Source of the DNA: Streptomyces sp. NBC_01116
GTDB lineage: Bacteria > Actinomycetota > Actinomycetes > Streptomycetales > Streptomycetaceae
Reading direction: 5' to 3'
NCBI RefSeq assembly: GCF_041435495.1
Contig: NZ_CP108644.1
Location: forward strand, 2,604,001-2,668,000
DNA: 64,000 nt
The position numbers were made by a program, and so were the translations under genes. The notes beneath the pieces were generated by a model that ran no database searches, was not told the origin of the DNA, and worked only from the letters and a program-made list of their open reading frames with translations. Positions 44,068 to 51,893 of this stretch are shown here, in pieces (the first letter of the stretch is position 1; the number at the start of each line of letters is the position of its first letter).

Positions 44068-46290
44068 TCAGCCGACGTCTCCCGTGCCGCCCTCGGTCGG
44101 GGCCGCCCCGGACCGCTCCCCGCCGGGTCGCACGGGTCCGACCTCCGCCGCGCGGATGCTCTCCCGTGCGGCGTCGGCGACCGCGCGGGGCGTGATGCCG
44201 AACTCCTCGTACAGGCGCTCGTAGGCGGCGGACGCACCGAAGTGCTCCAGGCTCACCATGCGGCCCGCGTCCCCCACCACATCCCGCCAGCCCTGGGCGA
44301 CGGCGGCTTCGACGCTGACCCGGGCCCGGATGTCGGGCGGCAGGACCGCGTCCTGGTAGGGGTGGGGCTGCTCGGCGAACCACTCACGGCACGGCATGGA
44401 GACCACGCGCGCGTCGTACCCCTCGGCGTCCAGCAACTCACGGGCCTCCAGGGCGATGTGGACCTCCGACCCGGTGGCGACGAGGATCACGTCGGGCTTC
44501 CCCTCGCGGCAGTCGGCGAGTACGTACCCGCCCCGGGCGGCCCCGGAGGCGGCCGCGTATCCCCGGTCCCCCCGCTCCAGGACGGGCAGCGGCTGCCGGG
44601 TGAGGGCGAGGCCGGCGGGCCGGTCGTGCTGCTCCAGGACGGTGCGCCAGCACACGGCCGTCTCGTTCGCGTCGGCGGGCCGTACGACGTCGAGGCCGGG
44701 GATCGCCCGGAGCGCGGCGAGTTGCTCGACGGGCTGGTGGGTGGGGCCGTCCTCGCCCAGGCCGATGGAGTCGTGGGTCCAGACGTAGGTGACCGGGAGC
44801 TTCATCAGGGCGGCGAGTCGGACGGCCGGGCGCATGTAGTCGCTGAAGATCAGGAACGTACCGCCGTAGGGGCGGGTGAGGCTCTGGAGCGCGATGCCGT
44901 TGAGGATCGCGCCCATGGCGTGCTCGCGGATCCCGAAGTGGAGCGTACGGCCGTAGGGGTCGCCGGGGAACTCGCCGGTCTGCTTGCTCTCCGGCACGAA
45001 GGACGGCTCGCCCTCCATGGTGGTGTTGTTGCTCCCCGCGAGGTCGGCCGAGCCGCCCCACAGCTCGGGCAGCACGGGCGCCAGCGCGGTGAGCACGTCG
45101 CCGGACGCCTTGCGGGTGGCGATGCCCTTGGGGTCGGCGTCGAAGACGGGCAGGCTGTCGGCCCAGCCCTCCGGAAGCCGTCGTTCCCGCAGCCGGTCGA
45201 GGAGTTCGGCGCGCTCGGGGTGGTCGGAGCGCCATTGCTGGTAGCCGGGCTCCCAGGCGCGATGTGCCTCGGCGCCGCGCTCGCGGACCGCGCGGGCGTG
45301 CTTCAGGACGTCGTTCTCGACGGTGAAGTCGGCGTCCGGGTCGAAGCCGAGCAGCTTCTTGGTGGCGGCGACCTCGTCGGCGCCGAGCGCGGAGCCGTGG
45401 GCCTTGCCGGTGTTCTGCTTGGTGGGCGCGGGCCAGCCGATGATCGTGCGCAGCAGGATCAGGGAGGGTCGGCCGCGCTCGCTCTTCGCGGCTTCGACGG
45501 CGGCGAGCAGGGCGTCGACGTCCTCGACGTAGTCGCCGGTCCGGGTGAAGTCGACCGTCTGGACCTGCCAGCCGTAGGCGGCGTAGCGGGCGGCGACGTC
45601 CTCGCTGAAGGAGATGTCGGTGTCGTCCTCGATGGAGATGTGGTTGGAGTCGTAGAAGACGATCAGATTCCCGAGCTCCTGGTGTCCCGCCAGCGAACTG
45701 GCCTCGGACGTCACGCCCTCCATCAGGTCGCCGTCGGAGGCGACGACGTACACGTGGTGGTCGAAGGGGCTCGTGCCGGGCGGCGCCTCGGGGTCGAGGA
45801 GGCCGCGCTCGCGGCGGGCCGCCATGGCCATGCCGACGGCCGAGGCCAGACCCTGCCCGAGCGGTCCGGTGGTGATCTCGACGCCCCGGGTGTGCTGGTA
45901 CTCCGGGTGGCCGGGAGTGGCGGAACCCCAGGTGCGCAGCGCCTCCAGGTCCGCCAGCTCCATGCCGTAGCCGCTCAGGTACAGCTGGATGTAGAGGGTG
46001 AGGCTGGAGTGGCCGCAGGACAGCACGAAGCGGTCCCGGCCGAGCCACTGGTCGTCGACCGGGTCGTGCCGCATCACCTGCTGGAACAGCAGGTACGCCA
46101 GGGGGGCCAGGCTCATCGCGGTGCCCGGGTGGCCGTGGCCCGCCTTCTGCACGGCGTCGGCGGCCAGCACGCGGACGGTGTCGACGGCACGGACGTCGAG
46201 CGGCCCCCAGCCCGCCGCGTCCGCGAGGGGCGGGGCCAGTCGCGGGTCGCGGCCGTCGTTCGGGCCGTTCGGCGTCTCGGCGGGTGCCAT
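44068..46290 (-). CDS. tkt: Transketolase
   Basis: Thiamin-diphosphate enzyme moving two-carbon units in the pentose phosphate pathway. 740 residues: GHGHPGTAMSLAPLAYLLF, TPP-binding SDGDLMEGVTSEASSLAGH, DSNHISIE, the pyrimidine domain with GIREHAMG (catalytic Glu) and DSIGLGEDGPTHQPVE, and the C-terminal domain. ATG 46290 has AGGAGG 5 nt upstream. It lies away from the usual tkt-tal-zwf cluster, so is probably a second transketolase. The C-terminal ~25 residues are disordered and Gly-rich. Divergent from sodF. Confidence 0.94.
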   Translation of the reverse strand: MAPAETPNGPNDGRDPRLAPPLADAAGWGPLDVRAVDTVRVLAADAVQKAGHGHPGTAMSLAPLAYLLFQQVMRHDPVDDQWLGRDRFVLSCGHSSLTLYIQLYLSGYGMELADLEALRTWGSATPGHPEYQHTRGVEITTGPLGQGLASAVGMAMAARRERGLLDPEAPPGTSPFDHHVYVVASDGDLMEGVTSEASSLAGHQELGNLIVFYDSNHISIEDDTDISFSEDVAARYAAYGWQVQTVDFTRTGDYVEDVDALLAAVEAAKSERGRPSLILLRTIIGWPAPTKQNTGKAHGSALGADEVAATKKLLGFDPDADFTVENDVLKHARAVRERGAEAHRAWEPGYQQWRSDHPERAELLDRLRERRLPEGWADSLPVFDADPKGIATRKASGDVLTALAPVLPELWGGSADLAGSNNTTMEGEPSFVPESKQTGEFPGDPYGRTLHFGIREHAMGAILNGIALQSLTRPYGGTFLIFSDYMRPAVRLAALMKLPVTYVWTHDSIGLGEDGPTHQPVEQLAALRAIPGLDVVRPADANETAVCWRTVLEQHDRPAGLALTRQPLPVLERGDRGYAAASGAARGGYVLADCREGKPDVILVATGSEVHIALEARELLDAEGYDARVVSMPCREWFAEQPHPYQDAVLPPDIRARVSVEAAVAQGWRDVVGDAGRMVSLEHFGASAAYERLYEEFGITPRAVADAARESIRAAEVGPVRPGGERSGAAPTEGGTGDVG

Positions 46291-46619
46291 CAAGTCCTCC
46301 TGATCAGTGGGGCGGGCGTGCGGCAGGCGGCGCGACCGCGGTCCGGCCCCGGGTCGCCCGGCTGTTCGGCCGGGTCCCCCGGAACGGCGGAACCAAACGC
46401 GCGACGGTGTGCGCGGCCCGGAATTGCGCAGCACCGCATAGGGAGCAAATCACCTTTGCCGGGCAAACGGGAGGAAGAGGGAGGGAGTGGAGGGGCAGCG
46501 CCGTGAGTCCTAGGCCGAAGGGCTGATCACTTCGCGGACGTTCCTGCTGTTAGCCTGCTCTTGCATATAGCTTGCAATAACAACTGGACGGCATTCCCAG
46601 CAGTCGGAGGGCTCGCATC
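46291..46619. other. 329-bp divergent tkt / sodF control region
   Basis: No gene seen. Besides the Nur-type box next to sodF it contains TTTGCC-G-GGCAAA (46455-46467), a 13-bp dyad of unknown role, and CGAAG-N9-CTTCG near 46516-46534. Confidence 0.6.
46561..46577 (+). promoter_or_regulatory. Candidate Nur box of sodF
   Basis: TTGCAT-ATAGC-TTGCAA, 43-59 bp before the sodF ATG, matches the TTGCAA-N5-TTGCAA operator described for the nickel-responsive Fur homologue Nur at sodF in S. coelicolor (from memory; one base differs). It predicts repression of sodF when nickel is sufficient. Confidence 0.75.
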
Positions 46620-47261
46620 ATGGCCACGTACACGCTCCCGGAACTCCCGTACGACTACGCGGCGCTCGAACCGGTCATCAACCCGCAGATCATCGAGCTG
46701 CACCACGACAAGCACCACGCCGCGTACGTCAAGGGCGCGAACGACACCCTGGAGCAGCTGGAAGAGGCCCGCGACAAGGAAACCTGGGGCGCGATCAACG
46801 GCCTCCAGAAGAACCTCGCGTTCCACCTCTCCGGCCACATCCTGCACTCGATCTACTGGCACAACATGACCGGCGACGGCGGCGGCGAGCCCCTCGCGGC
46901 GGACGGCGTGGGCGACCTCGCCGACGCGATCACCGAGTCCTTCGGCTCCTACGCGGGCTTCAAGTCCCAGCTGACGAAGGCCGCGGCCACCACCCAGGGT
47001 TCCGGCTGGGGCGTGCTCGCGTACGAGCCCGTGAGCGGCAAGCTGATCGTCGAGCAGGTCTACGACCACCAGGGCAACGTCGGCCAGGGCTCGGTCCCGG
47101 TCCTCGTCTTCGACGCCTGGGAGCACGCCTTCTACCTGCAGTACAAGAACCAGAAGGTGGACTTCATCGAGGCGATGTGGCGGGTCGTCAACTGGCAGGA
47201 CGTGGCTAAGCGTTACGCCGCCGCCAAGGAGCGCGCGGACGTGCTGCTGCTCGCCCCCTGA
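46620..47261 (+). CDS. sodF: Iron superoxide dismutase
   Basis: Dismutates superoxide in the cytoplasm; Fe/Mn-SOD family, 213 residues. Metal ligands by family alignment: His28 (ELHHDKHH), His76 (GHILHSIYW), Asp165 and His169 ([11 protein letters not shown]). Gly/Gln context NLAFHLSGH and QGNVGQGS fits the streptomycete FeSOD (SodF) rather than NiSOD. ATG 46620 has GGAGGG 9 nt upstream. The upstream Nur-type box and the strong terminator show an independent unit. Confidence 0.95.
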   Translation: MATYTLPELPYDYAALEPVINPQIIELHHDKHHAAYVKGANDTLEQLEEARDKETWGAINGLQKNLAFHLSGHILHSIYWHNMTGDGGGEPLAADGVGDLADAITESFGSYAGFKSQLTKAAATTQGSGWGVLAYEPVSGKLIVEQVYDHQGNVGQGSVPVLVFDAWEHAFYLQYKNQKVDFIEAMWRVVNWQDVAKRYAAAKERADVLLLAP

Positions 47262-47342
47262 CCGGACACCGGCGCGCCGCACCACCACAGGCGTCCTGCC
47301 TCGTGATCGTCTTCTCAACCTTCACACGGCAGGCGGATGGAC

Positions 47343-47381
47343 GGAGAGCCCCCGCGAGGACATGACTCGCGGGGGCTCTCC
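47343..47381 (+). terminator. Terminator of sodF
   Basis: 16-bp perfect arms (GGAGAGCCCCCGCGAG at 47343-47358, complement at 47366-47381), 7-nt loop, 80 nt after the sodF stop. Confidence 0.9.
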
Positions 47382-47400
47382 CATGACGGCTGCTTAGCTT

Positions 47401-47418
47401 TTTAGCTCATGTGCTAAA
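47401..47418 (+). promoter_or_regulatory. Candidate ArsR-type operator
   Basis: TTTAGC-TCATGT-GCTAAA, 6-bp perfect arms, 10 bp before the ATG of the ArsR-family gene; a further TTAGC half-site lies about 8 bp to its left. The position overlaps any promoter, suggesting autoregulation. Confidence 0.5.
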
Positions 47419-47427
47419 CATGCACAC

Positions 47428-47772
47428 ATGGATGCATCCGCCGTTCCGGCCGACGAAGAGGCGAGCGCCTTCCGCGCGCTCGCCGATCCCACCCGCCGCC
47501 AGATCCTGGAGGATCTGCGGGGCGGCGAGCTGGCCGCCGGGGAGATCGCGAGCCGGTTCCCGATCAGTGCCCCGTCGATCTCGCGCCACCTGGGGGTACT
47601 CAAGGGCGCGGGACTCGTCACCGAGCGCCGGGACGCGAACCGCATCCTCTACTCCCTCGCCGAGGAGCGGCTCGCCCTCTGCGTGGGACGCTTCCTCAGC
47701 GCCGTGTGCCCCGAGCAGATCGTGCTCCGCACCACCAAGTGGCGCTCCGCGCCGGAAGGCGACGCCTCGTGA
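47428..47772 (+). CDS. ArsR/SmtB-family transcriptional regulator
   Basis: 114-residue winged-helix repressor: FRALADPTRRQILEDLRGGELAAGEIA, recognition helix region ISAPSISRHLGVLKGAGLVTERRD, then the wing. It lacks the CxC metal site; a single Cys pair (LCVGRF, VCPEQ) is present near residues 84-94. So the inducer is unlikely to be classical As/Cd. ATG 47428. The stop overlaps the next gene start by GTGA, so it is coupled to the DUF2071 gene. Confidence 0.9.
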   Translation: MDASAVPADEEASAFRALADPTRRQILEDLRGGELAAGEIASRFPISAPSISRHLGVLKGAGLVTERRDANRILYSLAEERLALCVGRFLSAVCPEQIVLRTTKWRSAPEGDAS

Positions 47773-48518
47773 TCCGGCCCCGGCTCTCCAGCGTCATCGA
47801 ACGCCGCCTCCTGGTGAACTACCGGGTCGACCCTCTCGTCGCGGCGGCCCTGCTGCCCGCGCCGCTGCGGCCCCACCTCGTGCGCGGCCAGGCGGTGGCC
47901 GGGATCTGCCTGCTGCGGATCGGCGGCGTCCGCCCCGCCTGGGCCCCCGCCGCGACCGGGCTGACCAGCGAGAACGCGGCGCACCGGATCTCCGTGGAGT
48001 GGGACGGGCCGGACGGTGTCGAGCGCGGCGTCTACATCCCGCGCCGCGACACCGCCTCCCGCCTCAACGCCTTCGCGGGCGGGCGGATCTACCCGGGCGA
48101 GCACGGCCGCGCGGACTTCACGGTGCGGGAGGAGCCCGACGCCGTACGGGTGGCCTTCGCGACCCGGGACGGCGAGGTGGAGGTGGACGCGACCGTGGAG
48201 TCCGCCGACGAGCTGCGCGGCAGCGGGCTGTTCACGGACCTGGCGGAGGCGTCGGAGTTCTTCCGCCTCGGCAGCCGGGGCCTCTCCCCCGACGCCGGCG
48301 GGGACCACCTGGACGTCCTCGAACTGTCCACGGACGCCTGGAAGGTGACGGCGGGCCGGCCCCGGTCCGTCCGCTCCTCGTTCTTCGAGGACCCGGACCG
48401 TTTCCCGCCGGGCAGCGCGGTGCTGGACAGCGCGCTGGTGATGCGGGGCGTGGCGGCGGAGTGGTCGCAGGGGGAGCCGTTCCGGGTGGGGTGCGGGGCG
48501 GGAGCGGTGACCTTGTAG
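47769..48518 (+). CDS. DUF2071 (YqjF-like) protein
   Basis: 249-residue protein of the DUF2071 family, beta-rich, resembling the acetoacetate decarboxylase fold, function unknown. Characteristic stretches: RRLLVNYRVDPLVAAALLPAPL, LLRIGGVRPAW, VYIPRRDTASRLNAFAGGRIYPG. GTG 47769 overlaps the ArsR stop by four bases, so the ArsR protein very likely controls it. No signal peptide. Convergent with the next gene. Confidence 0.85.
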   Translation: MIRPRLSSVIERRLLVNYRVDPLVAAALLPAPLRPHLVRGQAVAGICLLRIGGVRPAWAPAATGLTSENAAHRISVEWDGPDGVERGVYIPRRDTASRLNAFAGGRIYPGEHGRADFTVREEPDAVRVAFATRDGEVEVDATVESADELRGSGLFTDLAEASEFFRLGSRGLSPDAGGDHLDVLELSTDAWKVTAGRPRSVRSSFFEDPDRFPPGSAVLDSALVMRGVAAEWSQGEPFRVGCGAGAVTL

Positions 48519-48564
48519 GCGTGTCGCGCAGAGGTGTCCTCGTCGGGGTGTCCGGGCAGGACGG

Positions 48565-49308
48565 TCAGCCGTCCGTGGGCCCGGGGCCGCACCGGGCCGG
48601 GAACAGGACGGCGGGCGGGGCGAGTTCGTCGGGGCGTACGCCGTCGACGCGCAGGCACGCGTCGGGACCCCCGTCCGGCTCCGGCGGGTAGTGGAGGACG
48701 ACCCGTTCGAGCACGGTGACGCGGCCGGCGCGGTGGAGCTCCGCCGCCGGCGCACCGTCCGGGAAGCGCCCCGCGAGAGCCCCGAAGGCCGCGACGCCCT
48801 CTCCCCCGGCCACGACCTCCTGGACGTCGAACCTCCAGTGCTCGGCCGCGTCGGCGAGCAGTTGCCCGCCTTCGCGCCCCCGCGTGGCGAGAAGGTCGGC
48901 CCCGCCTCTGAGGTGGTCGGCGAGGGCGCAGCAGATCGGGACGGCTTCGGCGTACGGGGTCGCCACCCGGGTCAGACGGTCACGGGCCGCGAACGCCAGG
49001 GCGTCGTCGAGCAGCCCCAGGGCGGTCGCCCCGGCCTCCGGGTGCCCGTGCCGTGCGACGGCGAGGAGGAAGGGGGCCGCGACCACGGCCGCGGGAAAGA
49101 CCGTTCCGCTGTGGTCGTGTACAAGACCGCCGCCCGCCAGGAGCGCGCCGGCGTCTGCGGCGCGGACGAGGCCTGTGGCCGTGGCGAGGGCGCGCAGACC
49201 GGTGGCGACGCGGGCGGGACTGTAGAGCCCGTCGGGGGCGTTGAGGCCGTCGGGGCCCGGCAGCCCGTCCCAGTCCACCGCGTCGATGGCTTCGAGCACT
49301 TCCCGCAC
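48565..49308 (-). CDS. Unknown actinobacterial protein
   Basis: Not a family I can name. 247 residues, soluble, alpha-helical, Ala/Leu-rich. It opens VREVLEAIDAVDWDGLPG and contains PARVATGLRALATATGLVRAADAGALL, a likely helical-repeat pattern, HDHSGTVFPAAVVAAPFLLAVA and RFDVQEVVAG. I recall similar Streptomyces hypotheticals of this length with the same opening. GTG 49308 chosen from the conserved-looking N-terminus, with AGGGAAG upstream; the longer open frame to 49920 runs antisense to the acetyltransferase gene and is not believable. Confidence 0.65.
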   Translation of the reverse strand: MREVLEAIDAVDWDGLPGPDGLNAPDGLYSPARVATGLRALATATGLVRAADAGALLAGGGLVHDHSGTVFPAAVVAAPFLLAVARHGHPEAGATALGLLDDALAFAARDRLTRVATPYAEAVPICCALADHLRGGADLLATRGREGGQLLADAAEHWRFDVQEVVAGGEGVAAFGALAGRFPDGAPAAELHRAGRVTVLERVVLHYPPEPDGGPDACLRVDGVRPDELAPPAVLFPARCGPGPTDG

Positions 49309-49355
49309 TCTCCGCGCTTCCCTTGGTGCTTCCCGCACTTCTCGCGTTCCCCGCA
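49296..49355. repeat. Imperfect tandem repeat at a gene start
   Basis: Two ~29-bp units sharing GC(A/T)CTTCCCGCACT-CT-CGCG-TTCCC-type sequence (49296-49325 and 49326-49355). They span the first codons and the upstream region of the unknown minus-strand gene, which makes its true start harder to fix. Confidence 0.55.
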
Positions 49356-49491
49356 CCGCCGCATCGTCCCATCCCCGCCGGGCGGGAAAATGCCCGCGGC
49401 TCGCCGGGCCCCAATGCCACGATGATCCACGCCCGTCCGCCTCTACACCCGTCCGCCTGTTCCCCCGCACCTCCTTCCCGGAAGCGACCCC

Positions 49492-50154
49492 ATGACCTCT
49501 GCCCCCGCGCCCGTACCGGCCGACCCGACCGTCCTGCACCCGATGCCCGGCCAGCCGCGCGTGGTGCAGCTGAAGCCCCTGGTCACCTCGCCGCTGATCG
49601 AGGCCGGGGACTACTCGTACTACGACGACCCCGAACACGCCACGGAGTTCGAGACCCGCAACGTGCTCTACCACTACGGTCCGGAGCGCCTGGTGATCGG
49701 GAAGTTCTGCGCGTTCGGCACCGGGGTGCGGTTCATCATGAACGGCTCCAACCACCGGATGGACGGGCCGTCCACGTTCCCGTTCCCGACGCTCGGCGGC
49801 TCCTGGTCCGACCACTTCGACCTGCTGACGGGCCTGCCCAACCGGGGCGACACGGTGATCGGCAACGACGTCTGGATCGGCTACGAGGCCGTGATCATGC
49901 CGGGTGTCCGCATCGGGCACGGCGCGATCGTCAGCTCACGGTCCGTGGTGGTCTCGGACGTCCCGGACTACGGCATCGTCGGCGGCAACCCGGCCCGCCT
50001 GATCCGCACCCGGTACGAGGAGGCGGACATCGCGCGCCTGCTGGCGGTGGCCTGGTGGGACTGGCCGGCGGACCACCTGACGCGCCATATCCGTACGGTG
50101 ATGTCGGGCACGGTCGCGGAGTTGGAGGCGGCGGCGCCGGGGGTGGTCGGGTAG
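49492..50154 (+). CDS. Xenobiotic acyltransferase (Vat/CatB-type hexapeptide acetyltransferase)
   Basis: Left-handed beta-helix O-acetyltransferase, 220 residues, probably a trimer using acetyl-CoA. Hallmarks of the XAT group: [35 protein letters not shown] with the likely catalytic His88, and the hexapeptide turns [32 protein letters not shown], then [12 protein letters not shown]. The group includes streptogramin A (Vat) and chloramphenicol (CatB) acetyltransferases, but many chromosomal members have other acceptors. ATG 49492 has GGAAG 7 nt upstream. Convergent with the next gene. Confidence 0.9.
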   Translation: MTSAPAPVPADPTVLHPMPGQPRVVQLKPLVTSPLIEAGDYSYYDDPEHATEFETRNVLYHYGPERLVIGKFCAFGTGVRFIMNGSNHRMDGPSTFPFPTLGGSWSDHFDLLTGLPNRGDTVIGNDVWIGYEAVIMPGVRIGHGAIVSSRSVVVSDVPDYGIVGGNPARLIRTRYEEADIARLLAVAWWDWPADHLTRHIRTVMSGTVAELEAAAPGVVG

Positions 50155-50169
50155 GGACGAGCGGGTGGC

Positions 50170-50760
50170 TCACGTCCCCGGCCTCGCGGCCCGTACGAGG
50201 TGGAAGCGGCGGTGGTACGACCAGGTCACCGCCGCCAGGAGCGGGCCCCACAGCAGGAGGGGCGCGTAGGCGGCGACGAAGAGGACTTCACCGGCCGAGA
50301 CGCCGGGGTCCGGGCTGTCGGCGGTGAGCAGCCCGCCGAAGAGGAGGACCCACCACAGGACAGTGACCGTGAGGGCCCCCAGCGAAGCCGCGAGGACCGC
50401 GAGCCCGGCCCTGACCGGGCGCCCGCCGAGAAGCGGAATCCAGCGCGGCATCACCTCCCCCCAGGGCCGCACCAGGCCGAGCGTGAGGTACGAGGCGGCC
50501 TCGGCGACCGCGCCGAGCAGCAGGACGTAGGCGAGGGCGAGCAGCGGGGAGTCGTCCGGGAACCCGGCGAGGAACTCCTCGCGCTCCATCACCCCGACCG
50601 GCACGCCCAGCACGAGCGCGACGCGCCACAGCCCGGAGGGGACCGTCGACCACGCCGCGACCTGAGCGGCACGGACCGCCCAGCGCGGGGGCGGCGGGAC
50701 CGACGGCCGGGCCGGTGGCGGCAGGTGGGTTTCCGGCGGGGCGGGATCCGTCGTCGTCAT
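50170..50760 (-). CDS. Polytopic membrane protein, unknown
   Basis: 196-residue protein with a Pro-rich cytoplasmic N-terminus (MTTTDPAPPETHLPPPARPS) and about four to five membrane helices (LLALAYVLLLGAVAEAASYL, AGLAVLAASLGALTVTVLWWVLLF, EVLFVAAYAPLLLWGPLLAAVTW). The basic C-terminus YHRRFHLVRAARPGT is cytoplasmic. No family assigned. ATG 50760 preferred; a start 11 codons earlier is possible. Confidence 0.7.
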   Translation of the reverse strand: MTTTDPAPPETHLPPPARPSVPPPPRWAVRAAQVAAWSTVPSGLWRVALVLGVPVGVMEREEFLAGFPDDSPLLALAYVLLLGAVAEAASYLTLGLVRPWGEVMPRWIPLLGGRPVRAGLAVLAASLGALTVTVLWWVLLFGGLLTADSPDPGVSAGEVLFVAAYAPLLLWGPLLAAVTWSYHRRFHLVRAARPGT

Positions 50761-50902
50761 ACCTCGAATCTCGCGCGCCGCACGGCCCGGCACGTCCTCC
50801 CGCGTGATGATCCGCCTCCCCCGCGCGGGGGAACCCGGTGAGGTCCGGCGACCGACCGGCAGCGGAGGACCGCGACACCAAGGACGTGCGGCGGCGGCGA
50901 TA

Positions 50903-50930
50903 CCCGGCGGGGCGCGGGAGCCCCGCCGGG
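50903..50930 (-). terminator. Terminator of the XRE regulator gene
   Basis: CCCGGCGGGGC (50903-50913) and GCCCCGCCGGG (50920-50930), 11-bp perfect arms and a 6-nt loop, directly after the TAG stop of the regulator gene. Confidence 0.85.
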
Positions 50931-51617
50931 CTACTCCCGGGAGGAGCCCGGCAGCCGGGTCCAGAAGTGGTCGACGATGTCCTCGATGTAGCGGCGCCCG
51001 TCCTCGCCGGATGCCGTGGTGCCGCCGGCCCGGCTCAGGGTGGCCGCCAGGAGGCCCTGGTACTCCTGGTGCATGGTGGACAGGGGGCTCTTGAGGTCGC
51101 GGCGCTCCATGGAGACGAGCTTCGCGATGTCGCGGATGTGCGCCTGCCAGCGGGTGGAGACCGCCTCGGTGAGGAGACGGGCCAACTCCTCCTCCAGCCT
51201 GGTGATGGCGATGAAGTCACGCGGAGGAAGGGCGAGGACCTCGCCGAGCTTGACGGACTGCCGTTTGTCGCCGGTCCACAGACCGGCCTCCTCCATGGAC
51301 AGATACGCGTCGAGGGTGAGGCCGGTGGCCCGCGCGACCTCTTCGGCCGAGACACCGCGCGCGATGCGGTGTTCGAGCAAGGTGCGCGGATGGCCCATGA
51401 GTTCGCTGGGCTGACACCACAACGCGCCCGCCAGGGCGGTGAACTCCGTCGCGTCCGGTACATGGGTTCCGCGCTCCCACGCGATCACATGCTCGGGGCC
51501 GACGTGTGACGTGCCGAAGGACGCGCGCATGCCGTAGGCGACATGACCGGGTGCCATCCCGAGTTTCTCGCGCAGGGCGCGCGCTGCCCGCGCGTTGAAA
51601 GGGAGTGGAGGGTGCAC
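50931..51617 (-). CDS. XRE-family helix-turn-helix regulator
   Basis: 228-residue DNA-binding protein. The first ~75 residues form an XRE-like domain (ARALREKLGMAPGHVAYGMRASFG, then VIAWERGTHVPDATEFTALAGAL). A second HTH-like repeat follows (IARGVSAEEVARATGLTLDAYLSMEEAG). The C-terminal ~110 residues are helical, perhaps for dimerisation. GTG 51617, no clear Shine-Dalgarno. Divergent from the NCS2 permease gene, which it may regulate (position only). Confidence 0.85.
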   Translation of the reverse strand: MHPPLPFNARAARALREKLGMAPGHVAYGMRASFGTSHVGPEHVIAWERGTHVPDATEFTALAGALWCQPSELMGHPRTLLEHRIARGVSAEEVARATGLTLDAYLSMEEAGLWTGDKRQSVKLGEVLALPPRDFIAITRLEEELARLLTEAVSTRWQAHIRDIAKLVSMERRDLKSPLSTMHQEYQGLLAATLSRAGGTTASGEDGRRYIEDIVDHFWTRLPGSSRE

Positions 51618-51757
51618 ATACGGAGCGTAGGGGTGCTGTCACCCGGACTTCCATACCCGCTGTCGGCTGCCTGCCGGTTTGGCGGAAAAGGTCGCCGCCG
51701 ATTCCGTAGGAAGCCACAGGGCCGAAAAGGGGCCAACTGCACGCTCTACGCGGGTAG

Positions 51758-51785
51758 TTGCGATCCCGTCGTCGCCGCGTATGAT
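51758..51785 (+). promoter_or_regulatory. Sigma-70-type promoter of the NCS2 permease
   Basis: TTGCGA (51758-51763), 16-bp spacer, TATGAT (51780-51785); a transcript from here has a leader of about 100 nt. The leader includes a perfect hairpin TGTGCG-TT-CGCACA (51805-51818). Confidence 0.6.
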
Positions 51786-51893
51786 CCGCTCGCAAGGTGC
51801 CGCATGTGCGTTCGCACAGCGCCCGCCGCTCACTTCGGGCAGCACCGTCGCACCTCCCCTTCCCCACCATTCGCAGGCTCAGGAGACTCCGTC

